Counted from the first letter of the stretch, positions 22,680 through 30,331 are shown. The stretch is DNA of 30,878 nucleotides from JBBDSV01 sp040904785 (GCA_040904785.1 JBBDSV010000062.1:1-30878), one strand, 5' to 3'. The notes: generated by a model not told the origin, from the letters alone. Numbers and translations are program-made.

Positions 22680-23803
22680 ACATTCACCACCGGGAGTAGG
22701 CCCGGCCGGGCGGCCGAGGCGTCGAGTTCATCTACGGGCCAACGTTTGCGTGACACCATCGAGAGTTTGGTCAGCAGGCCCATGGCAACGGCATCGTTGG
22801 CAGCGGGCCGGGCTTCGATCCGTCCCGCATCGATGAGCCCCTGGACCCATTCCTCCCCACGTGCGGTGCGCACGATCACCAGCGTCCAGTCGTCGTCGCC
22901 CCCGATGCCGCCGCAGGAGACGTCGGCGTGTTCGGCCGCGAAGTCGGGACAGAGCTTGCAGCCCTCGCGGGTGTAGGGATGCAGTTCCTTCAGCGGGATC
23001 TCGTGGTATTCGCCGTCGTTGGTCCAGACCTGGAACCGGCCCTTGATGTTGATCTTGGTCACATCGGCGATGTCGATGCCGTGTTCGGCGAGCACCTTGG
23101 CCTGCCCGTCATAGGTGAACGTTTTGGAGCAAAGCAGCCCGACGGTGAAGGCGATCTTGCGCTTGTACTTGTTGACGCCGCGCGCTTCGACCGACCCGTT
23201 GATCGACGCCTGGCAGGAAGTGCCGACGAGCGCGAGCTGCTTCAACCCCTGTTCCTCGGCCCGGCGCATCGCCAAGGGGTTCGCCGAGTAGGTGTAGCGG
23301 CTTCCCGCCGTGGCGAGCACACCTGCGCGATCGGTCACCACGGTCGGTTCGGCGTCGAACGGCCCCCGTCCGTCGTCGACGATTGCCGACGTCAGCGCGC
23401 CGTCGATGCGTTCGGTCTCCAGGCCCCAGATCAACAGCGCCGAGACGACCCCACCGTCCTGACCGGCAGCCTTCTCGTCCGCGTCGATGGTGCGCGCCAG
23501 AAGCATCGTTCGTGCTTGGCCGGCGATCTCGGTCTCGGGATCACGTTCGCGGCCGAACAGGGCGATGTCGAGCTCCGATTCCCAGGAGCGGAATCGTGGA
23601 CACGCACGCGTGCAGATGTCGCAGCCACGATCGCCGATCACGCACTGATCGACGTCCATCCCCTCGCCGATCTGCACGGGGTAGTACTCGTCGGTGTATC
23701 CGAGCACGTCTCGCGGGCAGGCCATGACGCACGCTGCGCATCCGGTGCACAGACCGCTGTCAACGACCTCGTGGAACAATTCCCGCCAGTGCACGTCACC
23801 CAT
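22676..23803 (-). CDS. FrhB-like protein (coenzyme F420 hydrogenase/dehydrogenase beta subunit family)
   Basis: A 375-residue iron-sulfur flavoprotein. Cys19-x2-Cys22-x2-Cys25-x3-Cys29-Pro is a classic [4Fe-4S] ferredoxin motif. Cys54, Cys61, Cys64 and Cys68-Pro form a second cluster. GQDGGVVSALLIWGLE (114-129) begins the FrhB N-terminal domain, VGTSCQAS (193-200) contains Cys197, and GCKLCPDF with VSCGG (281-299) marks the FrhB C-terminal domain. Family members pass electrons between F420H2 (or chlorophyll and bilin-like substrates) and ferredoxin or partner proteins through FAD. No hydrogenase subunits are nearby, so it probably acts as a stand-alone oxidoreductase. Start: ATG at 23803 with GAGGAG nine bases upstream. 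It sits between map and infA, where r-protein operons normally have no such gene. Confidence 0.88.
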   Translation of the reverse strand: MGDVHWRELFHEVVDSGLCTGCAACVMACPRDVLGYTDEYYPVQIGEGMDVDQCVIGDRGCDICTRACPRFRSWESELDIALFGRERDPETEIAGQARTMLLARTIDADEKAAGQDGGVVSALLIWGLETERIDGALTSAIVDDGRGPFDAEPTVVTDRAGVLATAGSRYTYSANPLAMRRAEEQGLKQLALVGTSCQASINGSVEARGVNKYKRKIAFTVGLLCSKTFTYDGQAKVLAEHGIDIADVTKINIKGRFQVWTNDGEYHEIPLKELHPYTREGCKLCPDFAAEHADVSCGGIGGDDDWTLVIVRTARGEEWVQGLIDAGRIEARPAANDAVAMGLLTKLSMVSRKRWPVDELDASAARPGLLPVVNV

Positions 23804-23877
23804 CGATGTTTGCTCCTCGCTCCCGAACCCGCCGAGCTGCATGCATGTCGACGGCGCATACAGTCATCGGCGGCGAC

Positions 23878-23906
23878 ACCCTAGGCGCTCGGCTCTGCAC
23901 CACGAA
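23878..23906 (-). promoter_or_regulatory. Putative promoter of the FrhB-like/EamA unit
   Basis: TTCGTG (-35, 23901-23906), 17-base spacer, TAGGGT (-10, 23878-23883), in the 130-base gap after map. The -35 is weak. The leader to the ATG would be about 68 bases. I see no terminator hairpin after map. Confidence 0.4.
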
Positions 23907-23933
23907 TTCGCCAGCACCCCGCAGGCGCGCGCA

Positions 23934-24713
23934 TCACAACCGGGAGCGTTCATCCGACCGTGCCGTGAGCACCCAAGGGCCGTCTTCCGTGACCGCCACG
24001 GTGTGTTCCCAGTGTGCGGAGACGGTGCCGTCGGCCGTCACGACCGTCCACTCGTCGTCGAGCGTGACGGTCTCCTCGCCGCCGAGATTGAACATCGGTT
24101 CGATCGCGATGACCCATCCGGGCGACAACTTGAGGCCCTTGCCCGCGACGCCGTAGTTCGGTACCGATGGGTCCTCGTGGAGTGCGCGGCCGACGCCGTG
24201 ACCGACGTATTCGCGTACCACGCCGTAGCCGTGCGCGACGGCGACGGCCTCGACTGCCGCGCCGATGTCGCCGAGCCGGTTGCCCGAACGGGCCTGATCC
24301 AGCCCCCGCCACATCGCGACACGGGTCTGCTCGACGAGCTCGGCGACCGACGGATCGACCGTGTCGGCGCCGCCGACGATCAGTGTCACGGCCGAGTCGC
24401 CATGGAACCCGTCGACGATCGCGCCGCAGTCGATCGAGATCACGTCACCTTCGGTGAGCACGGCATCGGCGGACGGGATGCCGTGGACGATCTCGTCATT
24501 GCGGGACGTGCACAGGGTCGCGGGAAAGCCGCGGTACCCCTTGAACGACGGGACGGCGCCAGCCGAGGTGATGACCTTCTCGGCAACCCGATCGAGGTCG
24601 AGCGTCGACACGCCCGGCGCAACGATCTCGGCGATGGCCTCGTGCGCCTTGGCGACCAGCGCGCCCGCCCGAGCCATGCGCTCGATCTCGGCGCGGGACT
24701 TCTTGATGATCAT
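23934..24713 (-). CDS. map: Methionine aminopeptidase, type I
   Basis: A 259-residue dinuclear metallopeptidase that removes the initiator methionine. The metal ligands are Asp95 (SIDCG), Asp106 (HGDSA), His172 (GHGVG), Glu205 (IEPMF) and Glu236 (WEHTV), and the catalytic His77 is in EIVHGIP. There is no N-terminal zinc-finger extension. The ATG at 24713 overlaps the adk stop (ATGA). The adk-map order is standard for the spc operon. Confidence 0.97.
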   Translation of the reverse strand: MIIKKSRAEIERMARAGALVAKAHEAIAEIVAPGVSTLDLDRVAEKVITSAGAVPSFKGYRGFPATLCTSRNDEIVHGIPSADAVLTEGDVISIDCGAIVDGFHGDSAVTLIVGGADTVDPSVAELVEQTRVAMWRGLDQARSGNRLGDIGAAVEAVAVAHGYGVVREYVGHGVGRALHEDPSVPNYGVAGKGLKLSPGWVIAIEPMFNLGGEETVTLDDEWTVVTADGTVSAHWEHTVAVTEDGPWVLTARSDERSRL

Positions 24714-25369
24714 GACACCGGACCGTACTCAGCCAATATCTCGCGCATCCGGGCGAAGACATCGTCGGGATCGCCGACGGCCTCGACGTCGCGCAGCAGA
24801 CCGCGCGTCCAGTAGAACTGTTCCAGCGGTTCGGTCTGGGATCCGTAGACCTCGAGCCGGTTGAGCACGACATCCTCGGTGTCGTCGTCGCGCTGCGTCA
24901 ATGCGCCGCCACAGGAATCACACACACCCTCGGCGGTGGGCGGATCGAATTCGACGTGGAACACCCTGCCGCACTCGGTGCAGGTCCGTCGGCCGGTCAA
25001 CCGTCGCAGGATCTCGTCGGCGGGGACCGCCATCCGGATCACGACATCGAGCGGCGTGGCGCGTTCGATGAGCAGCTCCTCGAGCGCCTCGGCCTGCGGG
25101 ACGGTGCGCGGGAAGCCGTCGAACAGAAAGCCGGATGCGGCGTCATCGGCATCGATCCGCTGCGAGATCATCGAGATGATGACGTCGTCGGGAACGAGAT
25201 CCCCGGCATCCATGTATCGCTTGGCCTTGGCACCGAGCGCGGTGCCATCGCGCACGTTGGCCCGGAGGATGTCCCCCGTCGAGATGTGCGGGATGTCGGC
25301 GAGCTCGGCGATACGGGCCGCCTGCGTGCCCTTGCCGGCGCCGGGAGGTCCAAGGAGAATGACCCGCAC
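24710..25369 (-). CDS. adk: Adenylate kinase, long zinc-binding form
   Basis: A 219-residue enzyme that balances ATP, ADP and AMP. The P-loop is GPPGAGKGT (7-15). STGDILR and FDGFPRT bind AMP. The long LID carries Cys130-x2-Cys133 and Cys150-x2-Cys153, a zinc site typical of Gram-positive and many other bacteria. GTG at 25369 is the start, with AAAGGA 7 bases upstream; the upstream in-frame ATG gives a non-homologous extension. It lies 58 bases after secY, across a stem-loop. Confidence 0.97.
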   Translation of the reverse strand: MRVILLGPPGAGKGTQAARIAELADIPHISTGDILRANVRDGTALGAKAKRYMDAGDLVPDDVIISMISQRIDADDAASGFLFDGFPRTVPQAEALEELLIERATPLDVVIRMAVPADEILRRLTGRRTCTECGRVFHVEFDPPTAEGVCDSCGGALTQRDDDTEDVVLNRLEVYGSQTEPLEQFYWTRGLLRDVEAVGDPDDVFARMREILAEYGPVS

Positions 25370-25398
25370 GTGCGTGTCCTTTCGATTCGCCCGCTGTT

Positions 25399-25423
25399 GC
25401 CGGCGCAGCGGCTGCGCGCCGGC
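25399..25423 (-). other. Stem-loop in the secY-adk gap
   Basis: GCCGGCGC and GCGCCGGC are 8-bp arms around a 9-base loop. An alternative fold has 6+4 bp with a 2-base bulge. It starts 5 bases after the secY stop; no U-run follows. Confidence 0.6.
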
Positions 25424-25427
25424 GGAG

Positions 25428-26705
25428 TCAGCGCAGGAATCCCTCGTAGTCACGCTGCATCAGTTGACTCTCGATCTGCTGCATGGTCTGCAGCGCGACG
25501 CCGACCATGATGAGCAGACTGACGCCGCCGAGCGGGAATGCCTGGATGTTGCCGACGGCGAGCAGGATGAACGGCAGCACCGCGACGGCGGCCAAGTAGA
25601 GCGACCCGGGCAGCGTGATCCGGGTCAGCACGCGGTCGAGATATTCGGCGGTCTGCCGGCCGGGACGAATGCCCGGAATGAAGCCGCCGTAGCGCTTCAT
25701 GTTGTCGGCGACTTCGATGGGGTTGAACGTGATCGCGCTGTAGAAGTATGCGAAGAAGATCGTCATCGCCGCGAACAGCACGATGAAGAGCCAATTCGTC
25801 GCATCCGCGAGATAGCGCGCGTTAAAGTTGATGAACGCCTGATTGCCCGACATCTGGGCAATCATGCCCGGCAGGTAGATGATCGATGACGCGAAGATCA
25901 CCGGGATTACCCCCGACTGGTTGACCTTCAACGGGATGTAGGTCGACTGCCCGCCGTAGCTGCGACGGCCCACCTGTCGCCGGGCGTATTGCACCGGGAT
26001 CCGTCGCTGGCCCATTTCCATGAACACGACGGCGACCGTGAGGAACACCCCCATCACCAGCACGCCGGCGACCCATTCCCAGCCGTTCGACGCCTGCACG
26101 ATGCGCAGTTCGGAGGGAAACTGGCTGATGATCGACACGTAGATGAGCAGCGACATGCCGTTGCCGATGCCGCGCGCGGTGATGAGCTCGCCGAGCCACA
26201 TGATGAGCGACGTCCCGGCGGTCAAGGTGAGCACCGCGAGCAGGATCGTGCCGGTTCCCGCACCTGGCATGACATCGACTTCGAACGCCGCACCGTTGCG
26301 CGCCAATGTCACCAGCGCGGTGGATTGCAGCAGCGCGAGGCCGACCGTCGCGTAGCGCGTGTACTGCGTGATCTTGCGGCGGCCCTGTTCGCCTTCACGG
26401 CGCAGCTCTTCGAGCTTGGGGATCACCACGGCGAGCAGCTGCATGATGATGCTGGCAGTGATGTAGGGCATGATGCCGAGCGCGAACACGGCCATCTGCT
26501 GCAGCGCACCGCCGGCGAACACGTTGATGATGCCGACGATGTTGCCTGCCGCGCCGCCGCCGATCGCTTCGCGCAACAGGTCGACGTCAACGCCCGGGAT
26601 CGGAACCCAGCCGCCGATGCGGTAGATGGCGATGATGCCCAGGGTGAAGAGCAACTTGCGCCGCAGATCGGGGATCTTGACGGCGCTGATGAACGCTCGG
26701 AGCAT
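25428..26705 (-). CDS. secY: Preprotein translocase subunit SecY
   Basis: A 425-residue integral membrane protein, the channel of the Sec secretion system. It starts MLRAFISAVKIPDLRRKLLFTLG; ten membrane segments are expected and strongly hydrophobic stretches fit this. RIGGWVPIPGVD (first periplasmic region), the FALGIMPYITASIIMQLL helix and the cytoplasmic loop RRIPVQYARR, then TYIPLKVNQSGVIPVIFASS, are hallmarks. The ATG at 26705 has GAGGG 4 bases upstream. It follows rplO and precedes adk, the spc-operon order. Confidence 0.98.
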   Translation of the reverse strand: MLRAFISAVKIPDLRRKLLFTLGIIAIYRIGGWVPIPGVDVDLLREAIGGGAAGNIVGIINVFAGGALQQMAVFALGIMPYITASIIMQLLAVVIPKLEELRREGEQGRRKITQYTRYATVGLALLQSTALVTLARNGAAFEVDVMPGAGTGTILLAVLTLTAGTSLIMWLGELITARGIGNGMSLLIYVSIISQFPSELRIVQASNGWEWVAGVLVMGVFLTVAVVFMEMGQRRIPVQYARRQVGRRSYGGQSTYIPLKVNQSGVIPVIFASSIIYLPGMIAQMSGNQAFINFNARYLADATNWLFIVLFAAMTIFFAYFYSAITFNPIEVADNMKRYGGFIPGIRPGRQTAEYLDRVLTRITLPGSLYLAAVAVLPFILLAVGNIQAFPLGGVSLLIMVGVALQTMQQIESQLMQRDYEGFLR

Positions 26706-26724
26706 GGAACCCTCGGCAGGACGG

Positions 26725-26742
26725 GTCCGGGCGGGCCCGGAC
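26725..26742 (-). other. Stem-loop in the rplO-secY gap
   Basis: A perfect 7-bp GC-rich stem (GTCCGGG / CCCGGAC) with a 4-base loop, starting 5 bases after the rplO stop and ending just before the secY ribosome-binding site. No U-run. Confidence 0.55.
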
Positions 26743-26747
26743 AAGGA

Positions 26748-27185
26748 CTAGGCGACCGTACCGCCGGCCGCGGTGATCTTCTCCCGCGCCGACGCCGTAA
26801 TCGCATCGACGTCGACGGTCAGCTTGGTGGTGATGTCGCCGTGGCCGAGGATCTTGACCGGCCGCTTCTTCTTCACCATGCCCTTGGCCGCCAGGACCTC
26901 GGACGTGACGGTGTCACCGTCGGCGAACGCCGCATCGAGTCGCGCGACGTTGATCACGGCGTAGACGACCTTGTTCGGGTTGGTGAAGCCGGGGCGCTTG
27001 GGCTGCCGGCGGATCATCGGCAGCTGGCCGCCCTCGAACCCGGCGGGCACGGTGCCGCGAGCACCGGTGCCCTTGGTGCCCCGGCCGGCGGTCTTGCCGC
27101 CACGCCCACGGTCACCACGCGCAACCCGCTTTCGTTCGGTCGTCGCGCCCGGTGCCGGCTTGAGGTGATGCAGTTTGGTCGTCAT
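26748..27185 (-). CDS. rplO: 50S ribosomal protein L15
   Basis: A 145-residue late-assembly protein of the large subunit. It opens LHHLKPAPGATTERKRVARG, followed by the Gly/Arg/Lys-rich GRGGKTAGRGTKGTGAR segment and FEGGQLPMIRRQPKRPGF. A VVYAVINVARLD domain and the VKILGHGDI end fit the family. Its start overlaps the rpmD stop (ATGA). Confidence 0.97.
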   Translation of the reverse strand: MTTKLHHLKPAPGATTERKRVARGDRGRGGKTAGRGTKGTGARGTVPAGFEGGQLPMIRRQPKRPGFTNPNKVVYAVINVARLDAAFADGDTVTSEVLAAKGMVKKKRPVKILGHGDITTKLTVDVDAITASAREKITAAGGTVA

Positions 27186-27370
27186 TCGTCGATCTCCTCG
27201 AACGTGACCAGGTGCGGCACCTTGCGGAGCATCCCGCGGATCTCCGGACGGTCCGGCTGGACAACGGTGTGGCGGATGCGCTTGAGACCCAGGGAACGCA
27301 CGGTGTCACGCTGGTCCTGCGTACGGCCGATGACCGAACGCGTCTGCGTGATACGAAGCTTCGCCGCCAT
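27182..27370 (-). CDS. rpmD: 50S ribosomal protein L30
   Basis: A 62-residue protein of the short bacterial form: KLRITQTRSVIGRTQDQRDTV, LGLKRIRHTVVQPDRPEIRGMLRKV, then PHLVTFEE. Both ends overlap neighbours by 1-4 bases (rpsE before, rplO after). Confidence 0.96.
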   Translation of the reverse strand: MAAKLRITQTRSVIGRTQDQRDTVRSLGLKRIRHTVVQPDRPEIRGMLRKVPHLVTFEEIDE

Positions 27371-27966
27371 CAGGCGCCTCCTGAACGCAGGGCCTCGAGC
27401 ATCTTCTTTGGGGCGACGTCCTCGACGGCCTTGTCGCGCAGCGCGGCGATCTCGTGCGCCGAGCGCTGGGACTTGAGCCCCTGGACGGTCGCGTGGACGA
27501 CGTTGATCGGGTTGGCCGTCCCGAGCGACTTCGCCAACAGGTCGTGGATCCCGGCAGCCTCGATGACCGCACGCACCGGACCACCCGCGATGACCCCGGT
27601 ACCCGGCGCGGCCGGCTTGAGCATCACGCGGCCCGCACCGGACTGGCCGACCACCGGGTGCACGATCGTCGAACCCACCATCGGGACCTTGAAGAAGCTC
27701 TTCTTCGCCTCTTCAACGCCCTTCTGGATGGCCGACTGCACCTCCTTGGCCTTGCCATGACCGACGCCGACCATGCCCTTGCCGTCGCCGACGACGACGA
27801 GCGCGGTGAACTGGAATCGACGGCCACCTTTGACGACCTTCGAGACACGGTTGATCGCGACGACACGCTCGTCGTACTGCTCGCGGTCGGCCTCGCGGCC
27901 GCGGCCACGACGGTCGTCGCGGCCTCCGCGGCCGCGGTTCGGTCCGCCACCCTTGTTCGCTGCCAT
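27370..27966 (-). CDS. rpsE: 30S ribosomal protein S5
   Basis: A 198-residue protein important for decoding accuracy. It has a Gly/Arg-rich N-terminal tail (GPNRGRGGRDDRRGRGRE), then VVAINRVSKVVKGGRRFQFTALVVVGDGKG, the double-stranded RNA-binding domain. The second domain has STIVHPVVGQSGAGRVMLKPA and GIHDLLAKSLG. ATG at 27966 with AGGAG upstream; the longer frame to 28236 is rplR shadow. Its ribosome-binding site lies just after a strong 12-bp stem-loop, which may tune its translation. Confidence 0.98.
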   Translation of the reverse strand: MAANKGGGPNRGRGGRDDRRGRGREADREQYDERVVAINRVSKVVKGGRRFQFTALVVVGDGKGMVGVGHGKAKEVQSAIQKGVEEAKKSFFKVPMVGSTIVHPVVGQSGAGRVMLKPAAPGTGVIAGGPVRAVIEAAGIHDLLAKSLGTANPINVVHATVQGLKSQRSAHEIAALRDKAVEDVAPKKMLEALRSGGA

Positions 27967-27985
27967 GTTGCACGCTCCTCTCGGT

Positions 27986-28013
27986 TCCTGGCGTGTCCGA
28001 GGACACGCCAGGA
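27986..28013 (-). other. Strong 12-bp stem-loop in the rplR-rpsE gap
   Basis: A perfect 12-bp stem (TCCTGGCGTGTC / GACACGCCAGGA) with loop CTCG. It starts 2 bases after the rplR stop codon and ends about 19 bases before the rpsE ATG. The following bases are ACCGAGAGGAG, so there is no U-run and it is not an intrinsic terminator. It is the longest perfect hairpin I found in the window. Confidence 0.8.
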
Positions 28014-28015
28014 GC

Positions 28016-28372
28016 TCAGAACTCCAGGCCCGCCTCGCGAGCCGCGTCGGCGAGTGCCGCGACGCGGCCGGAGTACCGGTTGCCGCCACGGTCGAACACA
28101 CAGGTGGTGATACCGGCCGCTGACGCACGCTCACCCAACAACGTGCCGACCCCGGCCGCCGTCGCCGACTTCGCGCCGTCAGTGTTGACCGGCGCATCCA
28201 TCGACGACGCGGCGACGAGGGTTGTGCCGGCGACATCGTCGACCAGCTGCGCGTAAATGTGCTTGTTGCTGCGGTAGACGCTCAGACGCGGCCGCTGCAC
28301 CGTGCCACGCACCTGCTTGCGGATGCGCAGGTGGCGGCGGTGGCGTGCCACGCGCTTCTTGCTCGGGTCCAT
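28016..28372 (-). CDS. rplR: 50S ribosomal protein L18
   Basis: A 118-residue 5S rRNA-binding protein: RHRRHLRIRKQVRGT, RPRLSVYRSNKHIYAQLVDD, GTLLGERA and the ending VFDRGGNRYSGRVAALADAAREAGLEF. ATG at 28372 with AAGGAG upstream. It follows rplF by about 39 bases. Confidence 0.97.
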   Translation of the reverse strand: MDPSKKRVARHRRHLRIRKQVRGTVQRPRLSVYRSNKHIYAQLVDDVAGTTLVAASSMDAPVNTDGAKSATAAGVGTLLGERASAAGITTCVFDRGGNRYSGRVAALADAAREAGLEF

Positions 28373-28411
28373 CGGGGTGTCTCCTTGAAAACGGTGCGGT
28401 CACCAGGCTCG

Positions 28412-28951
28412 TCAGCGCGCAGCGGCCTTGCCGGACTTGCGCCGGATGTGTTCGCCCTCGTACTTGATGCCCTTGCCCTTGTACGGCTCAGGCGGACGCA
28501 CCTTGCGGATGTCCGCGGCGACCTGGCCGACAACGGCCTTGTCGATCCCCGAGACCACGACCCGGTTGGGCTGAGGCACCTCGAAGCTGATGCCATCGGG
28601 CGCGGCGATGACGACCGGGTGTGAGTAGCCGACCTGCAATTCGAGGTCGCTGCCCTTCGGCGCCGCGCGATAGCCGACGCCGACGAGTTCGAGCGCCTTG
28701 ACATAGCCATCGGTGACCCCGGTGACCATGTTCGCGATCAACGCACGGACCAGACCGTGACGTGACCGGTTCACCGGCTCGTCGTTGGCACGCGCGACGA
28801 CGACCTCGCCCTCTTCGAGCGTGATCGTGACGCCTTCGGGCATCTGCTGGGACAACGCGCCCTTGGGGCCGGTGACCGTGACGCGCAGACCGTCGATGGT
28901 GACGTCGACACCGTCCGGCACGGGGACCGGAAGCTTGCCGATGCGGGACAT
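28412..28951 (-). CDS. rplF: 50S ribosomal protein L6
   Basis: A 179-residue protein near the factor-binding site, built of two repeats. It starts MSRIGKLPVPVPDGVDVTIDG, with VTGPKGALSQ, then LELVGVGYRA, VGYSHPV and the end RPPEPYKGKGIKYEGEHIRRK. ATG at 28951 with a strong AAGGAGG. The upstream ATG at 28984 gives a non-homologous extension across the stem-loop. Confidence 0.98.
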   Translation of the reverse strand: MSRIGKLPVPVPDGVDVTIDGLRVTVTGPKGALSQQMPEGVTITLEEGEVVVARANDEPVNRSRHGLVRALIANMVTGVTDGYVKALELVGVGYRAAPKGSDLELQVGYSHPVVIAAPDGISFEVPQPNRVVVSGIDKAVVGQVAADIRKVRPPEPYKGKGIKYEGEHIRRKSGKAAAR

Positions 28952-28966
28952 TGTTTCCTCCTTGGC

Positions 28967-28987
28967 GGCGGGTGCGTCGCACACGCC
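28967..28987 (-). other. Imperfect stem-loop in the rpsH-rplF gap
   Basis: Two 4-bp arms on each side (GGCG-GTGC / GCAC-CGCC) separated by one mismatch, with a 3-base loop, starting 7 bases after the rpsH stop codon. Weaker than the others and possibly chance. Confidence 0.35.
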
Positions 28988-28994
28988 GGCTGGA

Positions 28995-29393
28995 TCACCA
29001 GACGTAGGCCAGGATCTCGCCGCCGCGACCGTCCTTGCGGGCGGTGCGGTCGGTCATCACGCCGGCACTCGTCGACAGGATCGCGATGCCGAGGCCGCCG
29101 AGCACCCTCGGGATCTCGTCACGCTTGACGTAGACGCGCAGACCGGGCTTCGAGATCCGCCGGATGCCGGCGATCACGCGCTCACGGTTCGGCCCGTACT
29201 TCATGCGGATCGTCAGCGTCGGCTGGGGCTCGGCGTCATCAACGCTGAAACCGTCGATGTAGCCCTCTTCCTCGAGGATCCGGGCGATGTTCACCTTGAT
29301 CTTCGAAGAGGGCATCGCCGCGGCGTCCTTGTACGCAATCGATGCGTTGCGCACACGCGTGAGCATGTCCGCCACCGGGTCGGTCATCGTCAT
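28995..29393 (-). CDS. rpsH: 30S ribosomal protein S8
   Basis: A 132-residue 16S rRNA-binding protein: MTMTDPVADMLTRVRNA, PSSKIKVNIARILEEEGYI, SKPGLRVYVKRDEIPRVLGGLGIAILSTS, ending GGEILAYVW. AAGGAG lies 8 bases before the first ATG; a second ATG two codons on is an alternative. S8 is a known spc-operon autoregulator in E. coli; no matching site was identified. Confidence 0.98.
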   Translation of the reverse strand: MTMTDPVADMLTRVRNASIAYKDAAAMPSSKIKVNIARILEEEGYIDGFSVDDAEPQPTLTIRMKYGPNRERVIAGIRRISKPGLRVYVKRDEIPRVLGGLGIAILSTSAGVMTDRTARKDGRGGEILAYVW

Positions 29394-29412
29394 GGGTGTC
29401 TCTCCTTGGGGT

Positions 29413-29436
29413 TGCGGGGACGGGTGTCGCCCCGCA
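29413..29436 (-). other. Stem-loop in the rpsN-rpsH gap
   Basis: 7-bp stem TGCGGGG / CCCCGCA around a 10-base loop, starting 13 bases after the rpsN stop codon and ending before the rpsH ribosome-binding site. No U-run. Confidence 0.45.
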
Positions 29437-29449
29437 CTTCCCGTCGTCG

Positions 29450-29635
29450 CTACCAGCTCGCCTTGCGAATGCCGGGCAGTTCACCACGGTGCGCCATGCT
29501 GCGGAAGCACACACGGCACAACGAGAACCGGCGGTAGACCGCACGTGGCCGCCCGCAACGCTGGCAGCGCGTGTAGTCCTGCACGCGGAACTTCCCGCCA
29601 CGCTTGGCGGACGCGATCTTCGACTTCTTGGCCAT
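29450..29635 (-). CDS. rpsN: 30S ribosomal protein S14, type Z
   Basis: A 61-residue short S14: MAKKSKIASAKRGGKFRVQ, then Cys24-x2-Cys27 and Cys40-x2-Cys43, a zinc knuckle, and the end HRGELPGIRKASW. This is the zinc-binding form found in spc operons of Actinobacteria and Firmicutes. Confidence 0.97.
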   Translation of the reverse strand: MAKKSKIASAKRGGKFRVQDYTRCQRCGRPRAVYRRFSLCRVCFRSMAHRGELPGIRKASW

Positions 29636-29652
29636 CGTCTCTTCCTTGCATG

Positions 29653-29666
29653 CGGCCCAAAGGCCG
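29653..29666 (-). other. Short stem-loop in the rplE-rpsN gap
   Basis: 5-bp CGGCC / GGCCG stem with TTTG loop, starting 6 bases after the rplE stop codon. Short, but its position matches the other post-stop hairpins. Confidence 0.35.
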
Positions 29667-29672
29667 ACGCGG

Positions 29673-30239
29673 TCAGCTCTCGGACGTGCGCGCGAACGGG
29701 AACCCGAACGCGTCGAGCAGTGCCCGACCCTGGTCGTCGTCGGTGGCCGTCGTCACGATCGTGATGTCCATGCCACGGACGCTGTCAACGTTGTCGTAGT
29801 CGATCTCGGGAAACACCAACTGCTCGACGAGCCCGAACGTGTAATTGCCGCGCCCGTCGAACGCGGTCGGCTTGAGTCCGCGGAAGTCGCGGACACGTGG
29901 CAGCGCGACGGACAGCAGGCGGTCGAAGAACTCCCACATGCGGTCGCCGCGCAAGGTGACTTTCGCCCCGATCGGCATGCCCTCACGCAGCTTGAAGCCC
30001 GCGATCGACTTGCGCGCCCGGTTGATCCGCGGCTTCTGGCCGGTGATCGTCGCCAGGTCGGCGACGGCACCTTCCACTGCCTTGGTGTCGTTGACGGCCT
30101 CGCCGAGTCCGACGTTGACGACGATCTTCTCGAACGTCGGGATCTCCATGACGTTCGTCAGCCCAAGCTGCTCGGCGAGTGCCGGGGCGATCTCGTCACG
30201 GTACCGCTGCTTGAGCCGCGGTGTGGTTGTCGTGGTCAT
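29673..30239 (-). CDS. rplE: 50S ribosomal protein L5
   Basis: A 188-residue 5S rRNA-binding protein: PTFEKIVVNVGLGEAVNDTK, TGQKPRINRARKSIAGFKLREGMPIGAKVTLRG, DRLLSVALPRVRDFRGL and the late FPEIDYDNVDSVRGMDITIVT. It follows rplX across a gap of 92 bases that includes a short hairpin and otherwise nothing recognisable. Confidence 0.98.
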   Translation of the reverse strand: MTTTTTPRLKQRYRDEIAPALAEQLGLTNVMEIPTFEKIVVNVGLGEAVNDTKAVEGAVADLATITGQKPRINRARKSIAGFKLREGMPIGAKVTLRGDRMWEFFDRLLSVALPRVRDFRGLKPTAFDGRGNYTFGLVEQLVFPEIDYDNVDSVRGMDITIVTTATDDDQGRALLDAFGFPFARTSES

Positions 30240-30307
30240 CTTGCTGCTCCTAGCCGGTCACCGACTCGGCCTCACCGTGTTGGTGGGACACCGATCCCGT
30301 GTCGTCT

Positions 30308-30323
30308 CGGACGGGCCGGTCCG
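30308..30323 (-). other. Short stem-loop in the rplX-rplE gap
   Basis: 5-bp CGGAC / GTCCG stem with a 6-base loop, starting 8 bases after the rplX stop codon. A second 5-bp GACAC / GTGTC pairing lies a little downstream. Weak individually. Confidence 0.3.
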
Positions 30324-30331
30324 GCGGTCAT

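Noticed and set aside
25989..27476. A 495-codon plus-strand open frame opposite secY, rplO, rpmD and rpsE
   Set aside because: It is the antisense shadow of well-identified genes in high-GC DNA, with low-complexity His/Arg/Gly-rich translation and no family resemblance.
27986..28013. Intrinsic terminator between rplR and rpsE
   Set aside because: The stem is strong but no U-run follows, and rpsE starts 20 bases later in an operon that must be read through.
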